Shown here piece after piece: positions 1-8,972 of a stretch of 64,000 nucleotides of DNA. Position 1 is the stretch's first letter. The number at the start of each line of letters is the position of its first letter. This DNA is from Pusillibacter faecalis (GTDB lineage Bacteria > Bacillota > Clostridia > Oscillospirales > Oscillospiraceae): NCBI RefSeq assembly GCF_018408705.1, contig NZ_AP023420.1, positions 2,046,001 to 2,110,000 on the forward strand. Reading direction: 5' to 3'. The translations under genes were made by a program, and so were the position numbers. The notes beneath the pieces are model-generated. The model searched no databases and was not told the DNA's origin. It saw nothing but the letters and a program-made list of their open reading frames with translations.

Positions 1-1
1 C

Positions 2-1987
2 TATAAGATCAACCGGGCTGGCGACGACGCCGCAGGCCTCGCCATTTCTGAGAAGATGCGTGCCCAGATCACCGGCCTGGACGCCGCCCAGAAGAACGTG
101 AAGGACGGTATCTCCCTGGTGAAGACCGCCGAGGGCGCCATGCAGGAGGTCCAGGACATGCTCAACCGCATGGTCTACCTGGCCAACCAGTCCGCCAACG
201 GCACCTATGATAACGATGTGGACCGGGCCAACCTGCAAAAGGAAGTGGACTCTCTCCGCTCTGAAATCGACCGGATTGCGGATTCCGCCAACTTCAACGG
301 CATCCAGCTGCTGGACGGCTCTTTGAGCGACGGTTCTGTTAAGGCCGCCTATCAGAAGTTGGACGCCGCCGGCATCAAGGGCCTGCTGCTGCCTGAGGCC
401 GCTGGCGGAACCGCCGGCGTGGCTGGCACCAACACCCTGCTGGAGGCCGACAGCAAGACCAATCAGCTGCCCACCTTCTCCGTGGACCTGGACGGCATGA
501 GCCATGTCGTGGATACTCCCGGTACTGATACCTTTACTCTGGAAGTTGGCGGCCAGACTGTAAATGCCACCGGCGACGTACAGAATCTGGCCAAGGGAGA
601 CAAGCTGGACGCTAAAGCCCTGGCCGCCCTGTATGATGGCTCCACGGTCACCCTGGATGGTGTTGCTTACACCGCTAAGGTGGAGGGCTCCAAGATTGTC
701 TTCACTGCCGACAAGGCTGCTGACAAGGACATCAATGCCCACTATGACGTCAGCTTCGAGGGCGTGACCGGCAATACCGTGGCTGCCACGGCGGCTGTTT
801 ATACCACCGGTGCCCTGACTCAGACCGCGACTACCGGCGGCCAAGCAGCGACTGTCACCATTGAATACACCGACGCAGACGGCAAGACCCAACAGAAGGA
901 TGTGACCTTCAACAGTGGAACTTCTGCTGCTGATACCTTTAATGCCCTCAAGACTGCAATCGAGGCAGATGCCGACCTGAAGGATCTCTTTACCGTGGGC
1001 GGTAGCGATACGGCCGGTATGACTCTGACCGCAAAGACCGCCGGCGCCGATGCCCCCGCAGTCACCAACATCACTGTGAAGACTCCTGGTGGCGATACAG
1101 TCGCTATTGCCGCCGGCAATGCAGTTGACGGCGCGGACGCCTATACTACCGGCACAAGCGGAACCATCAATGTGGGCACCGTTAACGTGGTGGCCACCAA
1201 GGCCGGCGCTAAGGATCAGCTGGCTAACACGGTGCTGGATCTGGCCGGCAAGATGACCGACGGCACCCAGGTCACTCTGGGCGACACCACCTACACCTTT
1301 GCTGTGGGCAAGGACAGTGTGTTTGCGGGCGCGGAGAACGTCATTGACCTGACCCACCTCACCGGTGAGGAGGCTGACTTTGACGAACTGGCCGCCAGCA
1401 AGCTCACGGAGGCTGCCAAGGATAACGGTATCTTCTCTGTGGGCCATAAGGCCGGCGACGGCGGCAAGATCAGCCTCCAGCAGCTCCAGGCCGCCAAGGA
1501 CTCCACCGACATGACCACCATGGATAAGCTGGCGAGCTACATCGGCGTGTCCACCGTGGACGCTGCCAAGGGCGATCCCATCATGGGTACCGGCCTGACG
1601 CTGCAGATCGGCGACACCAGCGACGCGTGGAACCAGCTGAAGGTATCCGTGGAGGATATGCACTGCGCCGCCCTGGGCATTGCCAACGTGGATATCAGCA
1701 CCCAGGATGGCGCGGCCGAGGCCGTGAACGTGATCAAGGAAGCGATCAACAGCGTATCTATGACCCGTGGTACTCTGGGCGCCACCCAGAACCGTCTGGA
1801 GCACACCCAGAACAACCTCTCCGTGATGGAGGAGAACATCACCGACGCCGAGTCCACCATCCGCGACACGGACGTGGCCGAGGAGATGATGTCCTACACC
1901 AAGAACAACATCCTGATTCAGTCCGCTCAGGCCATGCTGGCCCAGGCCAACCAGGTGCCTCAGGGCGTGCTGCAGCTGCTGCAGTAA
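2..1987 (+). CDS. Flagellin (5' end outside the window)
   Basis: Structural protein of the flagellar filament, secreted by the flagellar type III system and assembled at the filament tip. The frame is open from base 2 with the typical N-terminal flagellin helix (KINRAGDDAAGLAISEKM), so the start codon lies upstream. The last ~100 residues are the conserved C-terminal D1/D0 helices (TRGTLGATQNRLEHT, ending in QGVLQLLQ). About 400 residues between these ends are Ala/Thr/Gly-rich and variable, as expected for the surface-exposed D2/D3 domains; the protein is long for a flagellin. Both ends are nearly identical in DNA sequence to the flagellin on the opposite strand at 44420-46066, whereas the middles differ. 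Its promoter cannot be seen. Confidence 0.96.
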   Translation, partial: YKINRAGDDAAGLAISEKMRAQITGLDAAQKNVKDGISLVKTAEGAMQEVQDMLNRMVYLANQSANGTYDNDVDRANLQKEVDSLRSEIDRIADSANFNGIQLLDGSLSDGSVKAAYQKLDAAGIKGLLLPEAAGGTAGVAGTNTLLEADSKTNQLPTFSVDLDGMSHVVDTPGTDTFTLEVGGQTVNATGDVQNLAKGDKLDAKALAALYDGSTVTLDGVAYTAKVEGSKIVFTADKAADKDINAHYDVSFEGVTGNTVAATAAVYTTGALTQTATTGGQAATVTIEYTDADGKTQQKDVTFNSGTSAADTFNALKTAIEADADLKDLFTVGGSDTAGMTLTAKTAGADAPAVTNITVKTPGGDTVAIAAGNAVDGADAYTTGTSGTINVGTVNVVATKAGAKDQLANTVLDLAGKMTDGTQVTLGDTTYTFAVGKDSVFAGAENVIDLTHLTGEEADFDELAASKLTEAAKDNGIFSVGHKAGDGGKISLQQLQAAKDSTDMTTMDKLASYIGVSTVDAAKGDPIMGTGLTLQIGDTSDAWNQLKVSVEDMHCAALGIANVDISTQDGAAEAVNVIKEAINSVSMTRGTLGATQNRLEHTQNNLSVMEENITDAESTIRDTDVAEEMMSYTKNNILIQSAQAMLAQANQVPQGVLQLLQ

Positions 1988-2069
1988 TGCAGCGGTCGGC
2001 CGCATAACAGCTGGGCCTCACGGGAAGCAGCGGTAAAGCTTTCAGGCGGTGCCGCAGGAGAGGCAACAC

Positions 2070-2094
2070 GAGGGGGCGGTTTTCCCGCCCCCTC
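2070..2094 (+). terminator. GC-rich stem-loop after flagellin
   Basis: A 10-bp perfect stem (GAGGGGGCGG paired with CCGCCCCCTC) with a T-rich loop lies 82 bases after the flagellin stop. There is no T-run behind it, so it may terminate weakly or protect the 3' end of the flagellin message. The same hairpin style recurs after the second flagellin and between the two SLH genes. Confidence 0.55.
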
Positions 2095-2208
2095 TGCATC
2101 ACACCCATCCGTGGAGAACCAGCTTTTTGCTTCACGGGGCATGTAGGAAATCGGCGCGAAACCCCTGAGGGGTCCGCAGGCATTGCCGGCGTTTAGTGGG
2201 AAGATAGA

Positions 2209-3033
2209 ATGGATATGAAAAATAATAGTACGGCGGGTATATTCACGCTGACGCTGACACAGGATCTGATCAATCAGTTTTTGGAGGCTCTCCGGGAAAA
2301 AGGAGTACGGGAAGGAACTCTGAAAACGTATCGACACCATCTGGAACAGCTGTATGACTATCTGCCTGAGGATAAGCAGATCGAACAGGACACGCTGGCC
2401 CAGTGGCGGGAGGAACTGATGCGCGGTGGCTATGCTGTCCGGTCCGCCAATATCAGTATTTCCACGGCCAATAGCCTGTTGGACTTCTGCGATAAGCGGC
2501 ATTTGCAGGGGCGGGTCGAAAAACCGGAACCCTATGTCAGGCCGGAACTGTCCCGAGGGGAATATCTGCGCCTTTTGCAGACCGCAAAAATCATGCGGGA
2601 TGAACGGGCCTATCTGCTGATCAAGGTTTTCGCCTGCACGGGTATGACGGTGCAGGAGCTTGTCTGCCTGAGCGTGGAGGCAGTTCAAAAGAAAAAGGTG
2701 GTCATTGCGCCGGGAGGCACTCGTCAGCTTTTGCATATCCCGGAATGTTTACAGGCAGAATTGCTGGAATATGCACAGAGAAATGGAATCCTATCCGGCC
2801 CAATTTTCCTTGCAAGAACAGGGCTTGTGATCAGGAGGAGCAACGTTGCCCGCATCCTGAAAAAGATATGCCATCATGCCCAGGTGGCGGAGGAAAAGGG
2901 AACTTCCACCTGCCTGCGGAATTTGTACCAGGCTACCATAGAGGGAATCTTGGGGAATATTGATCTGCTGGTGGAGCAGGCGCATGATCGCGTGATAGAA
3001 AAAGAACAGCTTACATATGGCTGGGAGGAATAA
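2209..3033 (+). CDS. Degenerate tyrosine recombinase-like protein
   Basis: A 274-residue protein with the layout of a phage-integrase family member: an N-terminal SAM-like core-binding domain (about residues 18-90, TLKTYRHHLEQLYDYL) and a C-terminal catalytic-like domain (about 110-270). Key residues look lost. The segment that normally reads TGxRxxEL is CTGMTVQEL, with Thr in place of the first catalytic Arg, and the HxxR box is TCLRNLYQA, with the His missing. A Tyr remains near the end (LTYGWEE). It may be an inactive DNA-binding derivative. It stands alone between flagellin and the late flagellar operon, facing the latter, and a strong hairpin follows it. The start is the ATG at 2209, or the ATG two codons later. 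The family is recognisable; the function is not known. Confidence 0.75.
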   Translation: MDMKNNSTAGIFTLTLTQDLINQFLEALREKGVREGTLKTYRHHLEQLYDYLPEDKQIEQDTLAQWREELMRGGYAVRSANISISTANSLLDFCDKRHLQGRVEKPEPYVRPELSRGEYLRLLQTAKIMRDERAYLLIKVFACTGMTVQELVCLSVEAVQKKKVVIAPGGTRQLLHIPECLQAELLEYAQRNGILSGPIFLARTGLVIRRSNVARILKKICHHAQVAEEKGTSTCLRNLYQATIEGILGNIDLLVEQAHDRVIEKEQLTYGWEE

Positions 3034-3034
3034 A

Positions 3035-3063
3035 AAAAGTCATGGGATTGTCCCATGACTTTT
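3035..3063. terminator. Bidirectional rho-independent terminator
   Basis: Perfect 13-bp stem (AAAAGTCATGGGA / TCCCATGACTTTT) with a 3-base loop, flanked by A- and T-runs. It sits between the convergent recombinase-like gene and yjfB and can serve both strands. Confidence 0.9.
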
Positions 3064-3074
3064 CTTGTTTCTGG

Positions 3075-3251
3075 TCAGGCGTAGACGTCAATATATTGTC
3101 CCATGGACGGCGCGGCCGGTAGCATTTCCAGCAACTCCTGGGCGGCCAGCTCCTGGGTGTCCATCACCTTTTTCGTTACCGCCATGGAGTATTCCACGGA
3201 AAACCGCGCGGCGCTCATATCCATGGCTGCACCCGCGATGGATTCTAACAT
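3075..3251 (-). CDS. YjfB-like putative motility protein
   Basis: A 58-residue protein, last gene of the minus-strand flagellar operon. The pattern MLESIAGAAMDMS...VEYSMAVTKKVMDTQELAAQELLEML matches the short YjfB family found beside Firmicute flagellar genes; no biochemical role is established. The frame extends upstream to a possible start at 3284, but AAAGGAG lies about 8 bases before the ATG at 3251, so the shorter form is preferred. It begins 38 bases after the csrA stop. Confidence 0.8.
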   Translation of the reverse strand: MLESIAGAAMDMSAARFSVEYSMAVTKKVMDTQELAAQELLEMLPAAPSMGQYIDVYA

Positions 3252-3289
3252 GCAAACACACTCCTTTACAAAAATATGGTCCATTTTTT

Positions 3290-3529
3290 TCAGGGGGAAG
3301 ACGGTGGAGGGCCGCTCAACAGATCAAGCAAGGCGGCAGGGTCGGATTCCTCACGCGCAGAATCCTGATTGACAGCGGCGGCGGCAATCAGCTCACTGCG
3401 CAAAATGGGTACTTCCACCGGCGCAGAGATTGCCAGCCGCACACGGCCGCCCTCCACCGAAATGACAGAGATGGAAATATCGGAACCGATCATCACGGAT
3501 TCACCGGGCTTGCGCTGCAGGATCAGCAT
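3290..3529 (-). CDS. csrA: Carbon storage regulator CsrA
   Basis: Small dimeric RNA-binding protein that represses translation by binding GGA motifs around ribosome binding sites; in flagellated Firmicutes its main target is the flagellin mRNA and FliW is its antagonist. The 79-residue product begins MLILQRKPGE and keeps Leu4, Arg6 and Arg44 (PVEVPILRSEL), which form the RNA-binding face. After residue ~55 there is a 20-25 residue tail ending in a Pro/Ser stretch, slightly longer than usual. The start overlaps the 3' end of fliW by 7 bases, so the two are translationally coupled, as expected for regulator and antagonist. Confidence 0.95.
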   Translation of the reverse strand: MLILQRKPGESVMIGSDISISVISVEGGRVRLAISAPVEVPILRSELIAAAAVNQDSAREESDPAALLDLLSGPPPSSP

Positions 3530-3978
3530 GTCGCCGCCTCCTCCCCGCGGCCAAAGTCCGCCAGGGGATGCCGCATATCATAGGCTTCCGTCTCCATGAT
3601 AATCTGCCGGGCCTCGTTGGTTTTGGGGTTGATAACCACAGGACATTTTAAATTGACCGTGCTGGCTGCCACCGGGTTTTTCACCGCACACAGCACATAA
3701 AAGCACAAGGCACTTGTGTCCTCCGCAGCAAAAAGCTCCAGTTCCGTCTTTCGCAGTACGGGCGTATAGCTCGGACAAAGAGAGAAGGGGTCCAGCAGAA
3801 TGAAGGCTAGAGCGGGCGTGGCAGTGCTCTGCAGACACAGCATACTGTGCCCGCTGCCCTCAAAGGGGAGCAGCAGAAAATCGTGCTCGTCGTCAAAGCC
3901 GAACATTCCTGTCGGAAAGCGGATGACCTCCGAAGACTCATAGTCGATCTCACCAAAATATTTGGTTTGTAATTTCAA
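3523..3978 (-). CDS. fliW: Flagellar assembly factor FliW
   Basis: A 151-residue protein that binds CsrA allosterically and also binds flagellin. When flagellin is exported, FliW is free to sequester CsrA and flagellin translation resumes. The family signature is clear: MKLQTKYFGEIDYESSEVIRFPTGMFGFDDEHDFLLLP at the start and CPVVINPKTNEARQIIME near residues 115-130. The gene lies between the DUF6470 gene and csrA with a 7-base overlap into csrA, the standard Firmicute arrangement. Confidence 0.96.
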   Translation of the reverse strand: MKLQTKYFGEIDYESSEVIRFPTGMFGFDDEHDFLLLPFEGSGHSMLCLQSTATPALAFILLDPFSLCPSYTPVLRKTELELFAAEDTSALCFYVLCAVKNPVAASTVNLKCPVVINPKTNEARQIIMETEAYDMRHPLADFGRGEEAATC

Positions 3979-3993
3979 TGAGGCGCCTCCCCC

Positions 3994-4602
3994 TTACGCC
4001 TGTACGTCGACAGGCTCATAATTGGGATCAGCAGAAGGCGGTACATACAACGGCCCGCCGATATATTTGATGATCACATCCGGCTGCTGCTTGACAGAGA
4101 TTTCAATGTCGCCGGGGGTAAATTTGAACTGCGTCTGATTGACCCGCCAGTCAAAGTTCAGTTTATCCATTTCAAAACGGATATTGACCTCACCTGGGTC
4201 CCAATCCAGCTCCGGTCCCACCGATGGGAGAAACTGAATCCCAATGTTGGTTTTCACGTCCTTCGCCGCAGCATCTGCCGCAAACTGTGTCACCAGTTCT
4301 TCGCCAATCTGAGTCTTTAGCAGAAGCTCTCCCTGCTGAGCATAGGTGGCAGTGGCTTGATAGGCCGCCTGCCGGCCCTTCTCCGCGCTTTGCTGGATAG
4401 AGCGGACCGCGGTGGGCACAACAGAATTGCGGGCTTCAAAGGTGTCAATATTCAGGCGGATCGGACGGCTTTTGATGCTCAGACCGCCGTTATCTCTGGA
4501 AATTTCCAGCTCCGCCGTACCCCGCGTGTATTCCAGCTTCGCGTGGGACACCTTCATCTCGATTTCAATCGGTACATTTGTAATTTCAATGAGCGGTCCC
4601 AT
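3994..4602 (-). CDS. DUF6470 (YviE-like) protein
   Basis: A 202-residue protein with no signal peptide or membrane segment. It opens with ITNVPIEIEMKVSHAKLEY, has a Gln/Ala-rich helix in the middle (SIQQSAEKGRQAAYQATATYAQQG) and ends in a beta-rich part with IKYIGGPLYVPPSADPNYEP. This fits the YviE/DUF6470 family encoded between flgL and fliW in Bacilli and Clostridia. No function has been assigned to the family as far as I know; the conserved position suggests a role linked to the hook-filament junction or to FliW/CsrA. It is followed 15 bases later by fliW. Confidence 0.85.
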   Translation of the reverse strand: MGPLIEITNVPIEIEMKVSHAKLEYTRGTAELEISRDNGGLSIKSRPIRLNIDTFEARNSVVPTAVRSIQQSAEKGRQAAYQATATYAQQGELLLKTQIGEELVTQFAADAAAKDVKTNIGIQFLPSVGPELDWDPGEVNIRFEMDKLNFDWRVNQTQFKFTPGDIEISVKQQPDVIIKYIGGPLYVPPSADPNYEPVDVQA

Positions 4603-4646
4603 AGCAGTGCCTCAGCTCCTTTTATTATAAGACTCTTCACTTTGGA

Positions 4647-5978
4647 TCAGATGTTGATATAATCCATCAGGCTTTGGGAGAGAATGCCGTTCCCCACCTT
4701 CAAAGCTGTGTTGTAGCAGTATTTCGCCCAGGAGAGCTGTGAAATTGCCTCCGCCGGGTCCACATCCTCGATCCCCAGGAATTGCTGCTCCAGTGTATAC
4801 GCCATGCTCTCCAGCTGAGTCTGGTTGCTCTTGAGAAAATCGGCCTGGGTGTCCAGCTCGATGTGCTTATCCTGCAGCAGAGCGGCGGATGATTCAAACT
4901 TATCCGCCAGGCGCTGGAATTCATCCCGTTCCCCTGCGGCAAAGGCACCGGTGGTGGCGTCACAGTTTAGAAGAATCTGCCCCATCCGGGAGATGATGGA
5001 GACGATGTTCTTGGGGTCTCCGTCCTCGTCAACGCCATAGCCCAGGAAATTGATGCCCTGCAAGGCAACATTGAATACACTGGAGCCGATCACCTCACCC
5101 GTCTCGCTGTCCTCCTGTAGGCCCAAGCCAAGATCCGCGTACTTCGCCTCGCTCTTGGAGAGATAGTCCAGAGCGGCCAGATCCTTCTCCGCCTGCTCAT
5201 AATCGGCCTTGGAGATAGTCTCTGAGGTGTCCAGCACCAGATAATAGCGTTCCGTTGTGCTAATATTTCCATCCGCATCCACAAGCTGTCCGGCACCGGT
5301 GGTGTCCCGCAGCACCGTGGGTGCATTTCCGGCCTTGACTGCCGCCTCATAATCGTCCACACTGATGGTCTTTACCTCGCCGGCAAGGAGATAGTTGGTC
5401 CCGGCGGGATCATACTGCCCCTGATCGTTCAGGGTGAGGGGAGCACCATTGCTCATGGCCACATCCGGTACTGCGGCGTCTACAGGGACTCCACGGTAGC
5501 ACAGGGTGCCGTCTTCTCCCCAGGTAAAGGGAACCTTCAGCCCATCCGCGCCGGCGAAAATGAAGTTATCGCCATAGCGGCCATTCATGGTCTGCACAAT
5601 CCCTTTTGCAAGTTCCGTCAGAGACTGCCCCAGGGCATTGCGGCCGGAGGCGGTGGGATCGTTGATACTGTTAAGAATGTCCTGATAGGCAGAGGAGGTC
5701 TTTTGGTTGTTGATGTCATCCACCACGCTGCCAAGGGCGCTCCAGGCCTGGTCATATTTGCGAACCACAGATTCACTTACCGAGTATTGGCTGTTGGCGC
5801 GCTGAAAGGACCGGCGCATCTGGAAGCAGCGCGCGGCTGTGGCGGGGTCTGCTGCGTACGTATCGAAATTCCGCCCAGTCAGAACGGTGTTCATCGCTTT
5901 GTTCAGCGTGTAGGAGGATCGCTGTAGATTATAGCGATAGCTTTTTAACACGCCGTTGGTAGTGGATCGGATCATCAT
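4647..5978 (-). CDS. flgL: Flagellar hook-associated protein FlgL (HAP3)
   Basis: Junction protein between hook and filament, exported by the flagellar type III system. The 443-residue product has flagellin-like terminal helices: the N-terminus RSTTNGVLKSYRYNLQRSSYTLNKAMNTVLTGR and a C-terminal helix with SQLSWAKYCYNTALKVGNGILSQSLMDYI. The middle (about 150-330) is an insert that makes the protein longer than the ~300 residues of E. coli or B. subtilis FlgL. It starts 18 bases after the flgK stop. ATG codons at 5978 and 5975 are adjacent; either could be used. Confidence 0.93.
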   Translation of the reverse strand: MMIRSTTNGVLKSYRYNLQRSSYTLNKAMNTVLTGRNFDTYAADPATAARCFQMRRSFQRANSQYSVSESVVRKYDQAWSALGSVVDDINNQKTSSAYQDILNSINDPTASGRNALGQSLTELAKGIVQTMNGRYGDNFIFAGADGLKVPFTWGEDGTLCYRGVPVDAAVPDVAMSNGAPLTLNDQGQYDPAGTNYLLAGEVKTISVDDYEAAVKAGNAPTVLRDTTGAGQLVDADGNISTTERYYLVLDTSETISKADYEQAEKDLAALDYLSKSEAKYADLGLGLQEDSETGEVIGSSVFNVALQGINFLGYGVDEDGDPKNIVSIISRMGQILLNCDATTGAFAAGERDEFQRLADKFESSAALLQDKHIELDTQADFLKSNQTQLESMAYTLEQQFLGIEDVDPAEAISQLSWAKYCYNTALKVGNGILSQSLMDYINI

Positions 5979-5996
5979 GGTCGGGCAGCCTCCTTA

Positions 5997-8039
5997 TCAG
6001 GTTGTAATGCCAGTACCGTTGATGAGCTTGTCAAGCACGGAGTCCAGAGTGGTCATCAGGCGGCAGGCGGCATTGTAGGATTTTGAATACTGCATCAAAT
6101 TCATGGCCTCGTCATTCAAATCCACACCGGAGACAGAGTCTCTGCTGGTGTCAAGAGTGACGGAGGCAGCATAATAGTTGTCCAGAAGTGTGCTGGTTCC
6201 CTTCATATCATGGCCAAGGACAGAGCCGATGTTGTCCCACATCTCACCGAAGGTCCCGTTAAACAGGGGGATATCGCTGCTGTCAGGCTCCACCGCACTG
6301 GGGAGATAATCCATCTTTGTGGTGAACAGAGCAACCATGTGTAGGATATTCGCGCTGTCGGTGGTGGCGACATCCTGGTTGCTGGGGCGCACAAAGGAGG
6401 AAATAATCTGCTCGCCGCTGGCCCACGTGGCCGAGACAGAGATGTTCGAGGCGGTAATTCCCTCGGCATCGTCCGTGTCTCCGCGGACACTGAACATGTT
6501 GAAGCCCACCTTATCGCCGTTGGCCTCCAAAAATTCCAGCTGTTTATCCGTCAGCTTGATATCTGTAGTGAGGGTGGTTCCATCCAGAACCAGCGGGTTT
6601 CCGTCCTCGTCGATATATTCGCCCTTTTCATTCCGCATAAATCCCTGGTTGGCTGCGTTAAAGGCGCTTGCAAGCTGAACTGCCAAGGAATCCAGGGCCT
6701 TTTGATAGTAGGGAATTCCACGCTTGCCGGCGGCGTTTTCATCAGTCTTTGCAATGGTGTCTGCGGTGGAATACTCCCCAGCCTCCGTCAGCAGCTCCCG
6801 CTCAGATTGGAGAGCGCCGTAAAGGTCATTGTCATCCAGAGCCACAGCCTCGGAGGGAGTCTTGGTATACACCTGCTTATAGTATTGATTTCCAGACTTT
6901 GTAAAGACAGTAATGGTTGTGATATTCGTATCAGGGTCCGTCACGCTTGTGGCCTTACCGCCGGTGACGTCGTATTCGGCTTTCGTAATTGTCTCCAAAG
7001 GACCTTTTTCCATAGTATACTGGATACGGCCATTGATATCCCGCAGTTCGGAGACGGTCAGATCAAAGTTGGGGCTGTCGATGAGTTGCGCCAGGTTCGC
7101 ATTATTGGTCCCGCTCCCATCCGGCTTCAGGTATTGGAAGTTATCAACTCCATTTGGGGGCTTGGTGGGATCAAAGTTGGGATTGGGCTGTGGGACCTGG
7201 GTTATGGAAAACTGGGCGGCGTAGGTGCCGTCCACCAGTAGTGTGGAGTCCGTCGTCACATCAGCGTCAGGGTTGGCGTTCCCCAGGCGGATCGTCAGCT
7301 TTTCAACGGTTTGACCCGCGCCGATATCCTCCTCGGTGTAGACTACGTCGATTTTCATGTATTCGGAGAGCTGGTCGATCAGCAGGTTGCGTTCGTCCCG
7401 AAGCTCCAAAGCATTGTCGCCGTGAATCTCACTTTTGCGGATGGAGGCATTCAGCTCCCGGATATTCGACAGAATATTGTTAACGGTCTCCACATCCTGC
7501 TTGTAGCCGGCCAAGGTATTATTGTACAATTCACTGAGTCTGTTGGCATAGGAGTTGATTTGCTTGGCCAGTACGTCCGCGGCGGCACGAACTTGGGTGT
7601 CATATACGTCGTGCCCGGTCTGATCTGTCAGCTGCTGAAGGGCGTCGTACATCTTGTCCAGCTGCGCGCTGATGATGCCAAAGCCGTCTTCACCGTCGCT
7701 TACCTCGTCCAAAATCGCCTGGATTCCCTCCAGGCCGCCCAGCTTGGCGTCCATGGCGCCCACGTTGGACATTTGGCTGCGGTAGCGGATGTCCAGATAG
7801 GGGTCCCGCAGCTGGGACACGCCGGTACACAGCACGCCATTTCCCGTGCGGGCGCCGAAAGAGGAATAATACCGGTCGGCGCCACCTGCATAGAAGCTGC
7901 TCTGTTCCAACCGCTGACGGGTGTATCCAAAGGTATTGATATTCGCAATATTATTTCCGGTGACACTCAGTCCTGCCTGAGACGCATAGATTGCCAGCCG
8001 GGCTTGGGTATAAGAACCAAATGTACCAATCGAATTCAT
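5997..8039 (-). CDS. flgK: Flagellar hook-associated protein FlgK (HAP1)
   Basis: First junction protein between hook and filament. The 680-residue product opens with GSYTQARLAIYASQAGLSVTGNNIANINTFGYTRQR, the conserved rod/hook N-terminal motif, and ends with VDLNDEAMNLMQYSKSYNAACRLMTTLDSVLDKLIN, the conserved C-terminal helix. The variable middle is enlarged relative to the 500-550 residues of model species. The frame continues upstream to 8078, but a GAGGAG motif precedes the ATG at 8039 and the family N-terminus begins there (MNSIGTFGSY), so 8039 is chosen. It sits between flgN and flgL. Confidence 0.95.
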   Translation of the reverse strand: MNSIGTFGSYTQARLAIYASQAGLSVTGNNIANINTFGYTRQRLEQSSFYAGGADRYYSSFGARTGNGVLCTGVSQLRDPYLDIRYRSQMSNVGAMDAKLGGLEGIQAILDEVSDGEDGFGIISAQLDKMYDALQQLTDQTGHDVYDTQVRAAADVLAKQINSYANRLSELYNNTLAGYKQDVETVNNILSNIRELNASIRKSEIHGDNALELRDERNLLIDQLSEYMKIDVVYTEEDIGAGQTVEKLTIRLGNANPDADVTTDSTLLVDGTYAAQFSITQVPQPNPNFDPTKPPNGVDNFQYLKPDGSGTNNANLAQLIDSPNFDLTVSELRDINGRIQYTMEKGPLETITKAEYDVTGGKATSVTDPDTNITTITVFTKSGNQYYKQVYTKTPSEAVALDDNDLYGALQSERELLTEAGEYSTADTIAKTDENAAGKRGIPYYQKALDSLAVQLASAFNAANQGFMRNEKGEYIDEDGNPLVLDGTTLTTDIKLTDKQLEFLEANGDKVGFNMFSVRGDTDDAEGITASNISVSATWASGEQIISSFVRPSNQDVATTDSANILHMVALFTTKMDYLPSAVEPDSSDIPLFNGTFGEMWDNIGSVLGHDMKGTSTLLDNYYAASVTLDTSRDSVSGVDLNDEAMNLMQYSKSYNAACRLMTTLDSVLDKLINGTGITT

Positions 8040-8084
8040 CGTAAAACTCCTCAAAACTGATCCGCCGCAGCGGAACATGATTGC

Positions 8085-8546
8085 TTATACTCGGAAATCT
8101 GTCTTTGCAGATGGAGCCTGGGGCACAGGCGCGGAACTTCCGGTAGAGTCGGCGTTCAGGGCTGCAAGAACCCGGTCGACCTCGCGGAGGTTGTGCTCCA
8201 AAATGCCTCGGGCCACTTGGGCACCATTGCGATAAGCGCGATACTGCTCCGTTAGTTCGGCGGCTGTTTGGCGCACCGCATCTTTCATTTCAGCAGGGAA
8301 ATACGCAGCCAGCTGCCCAAGAGGGACCTCTGACAGGCCCAGCTCCTGGAGAAGGTTCAGACGTTTTTGCTCCTGACCGCGAAATGCCAGGGCCAATGCC
8401 TGTTCCTCGTTCAAAATTTCATGCAGCGCCTCCAGGTCATCTGTTTGGGCAACCTCGATTTTGCGATGCACCAATTTGGTGAGCCGCTCCAGATTGCTGA
8501 CTATGGAACGCAGAAGTTCCAAATAGGAACGGAAGAGCTGTTCCAT
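8085..8546 (-). CDS. flgN: FlgN-family flagellar export chaperone
   Basis: A 153-residue all-helical protein (MEQLFRSYLELLRSIVSNLERLTKLVHRKIEVAQTDDLEALHEILNEEQALALAFRGQEQ) typical of FlgN, the cytoplasmic chaperone that binds the C-termini of FlgK and FlgL and delivers them to the export gate. The last ~20 residues are disordered and Pro/Ser-rich. Family sequences are weakly conserved, so the call rests on the helical pattern and on the position between flgM and flgK. The start is 3 bases after the flgM stop. Confidence 0.88.
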   Translation of the reverse strand: MEQLFRSYLELLRSIVSNLERLTKLVHRKIEVAQTDDLEALHEILNEEQALALAFRGQEQKRLNLLQELGLSEVPLGQLAAYFPAEMKDAVRQTAAELTEQYRAYRNGAQVARGILEHNLREVDRVLAALNADSTGSSAPVPQAPSAKTDFRV

Positions 8547-8549
8547 CGG

Positions 8550-8849
8550 TTAGCCTCCCATCAAAAAGAGTATTTTCCCGGCAATGGCCATCGGGTCCGG
8601 GGTATAGTCACCAGAGACCACCGCCTGATGAAGAGTATGGATATCACCAGTTGTTGTGGCAGTCCGCACCTCGCAAGAGAGGCGGCTGACCAAGCTGTGG
8701 AAGGTGTCCTCGCCGTTCACGCAGACGGAAAATGACACAGAATCATGGCTGCGGTCCATATGAGGCCTGGCTGCAGAGCCCTGCCTGACGCCGGGATAAT
8801 ATGTTCTTGGGGGACTGATGGGGGGGACGCCGCCAGAAGAAGTCAGCAT
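8550..8849 (-). CDS. flgM: Anti-sigma-28 factor FlgM
   Basis: A 99-residue regulator that holds sigma-28 (FliA/SigD) inactive until the hook is complete and FlgM is exported. The N-terminal half is disordered (Pro/Ser/Gly-rich), and the conserved sigma-binding helices are in the C-terminal half: LVSRLSCEVRTATTTGDIHTLHQAVVSGDYTPDPMAIAGKIL. It is the first gene of the late flagellar operon and has its own sigma-28-like promoter just upstream, which would give the usual negative autoregulation. Confidence 0.9.
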   Translation of the reverse strand: MLTSSGGVPPISPPRTYYPGVRQGSAARPHMDRSHDSVSFSVCVNGEDTFHSLVSRLSCEVRTATTTGDIHTLHQAVVSGDYTPDPMAIAGKILFLMGG

Positions 8850-8917
8850 GATATCTCACACCTTTCCGTTTCATATCCATGTGATATGTGATGCTCCAAT
8901 AAAATCACTTATTGTTT

Positions 8918-8944
8918 ATATCGTCATCATGACTGAAAAGATAA
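8918..8944 (-). promoter_or_regulatory. Sigma-28-like promoter of the flgM operon
   Basis: On the minus strand: TTATCTTT, 11 bases, GACGATAT. The second box matches the SigD -10 consensus GCCGATAT in 7 of 8 positions; the first matches TAAAGTTT in 5 of 8. It lies about 70 bases before the flgM start and shares its -35-like box with the cheA promoter. Confidence 0.55.
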
Positions 8945-8972
8945 GAATGCAGAGGAAATTTTATTGAGACAA

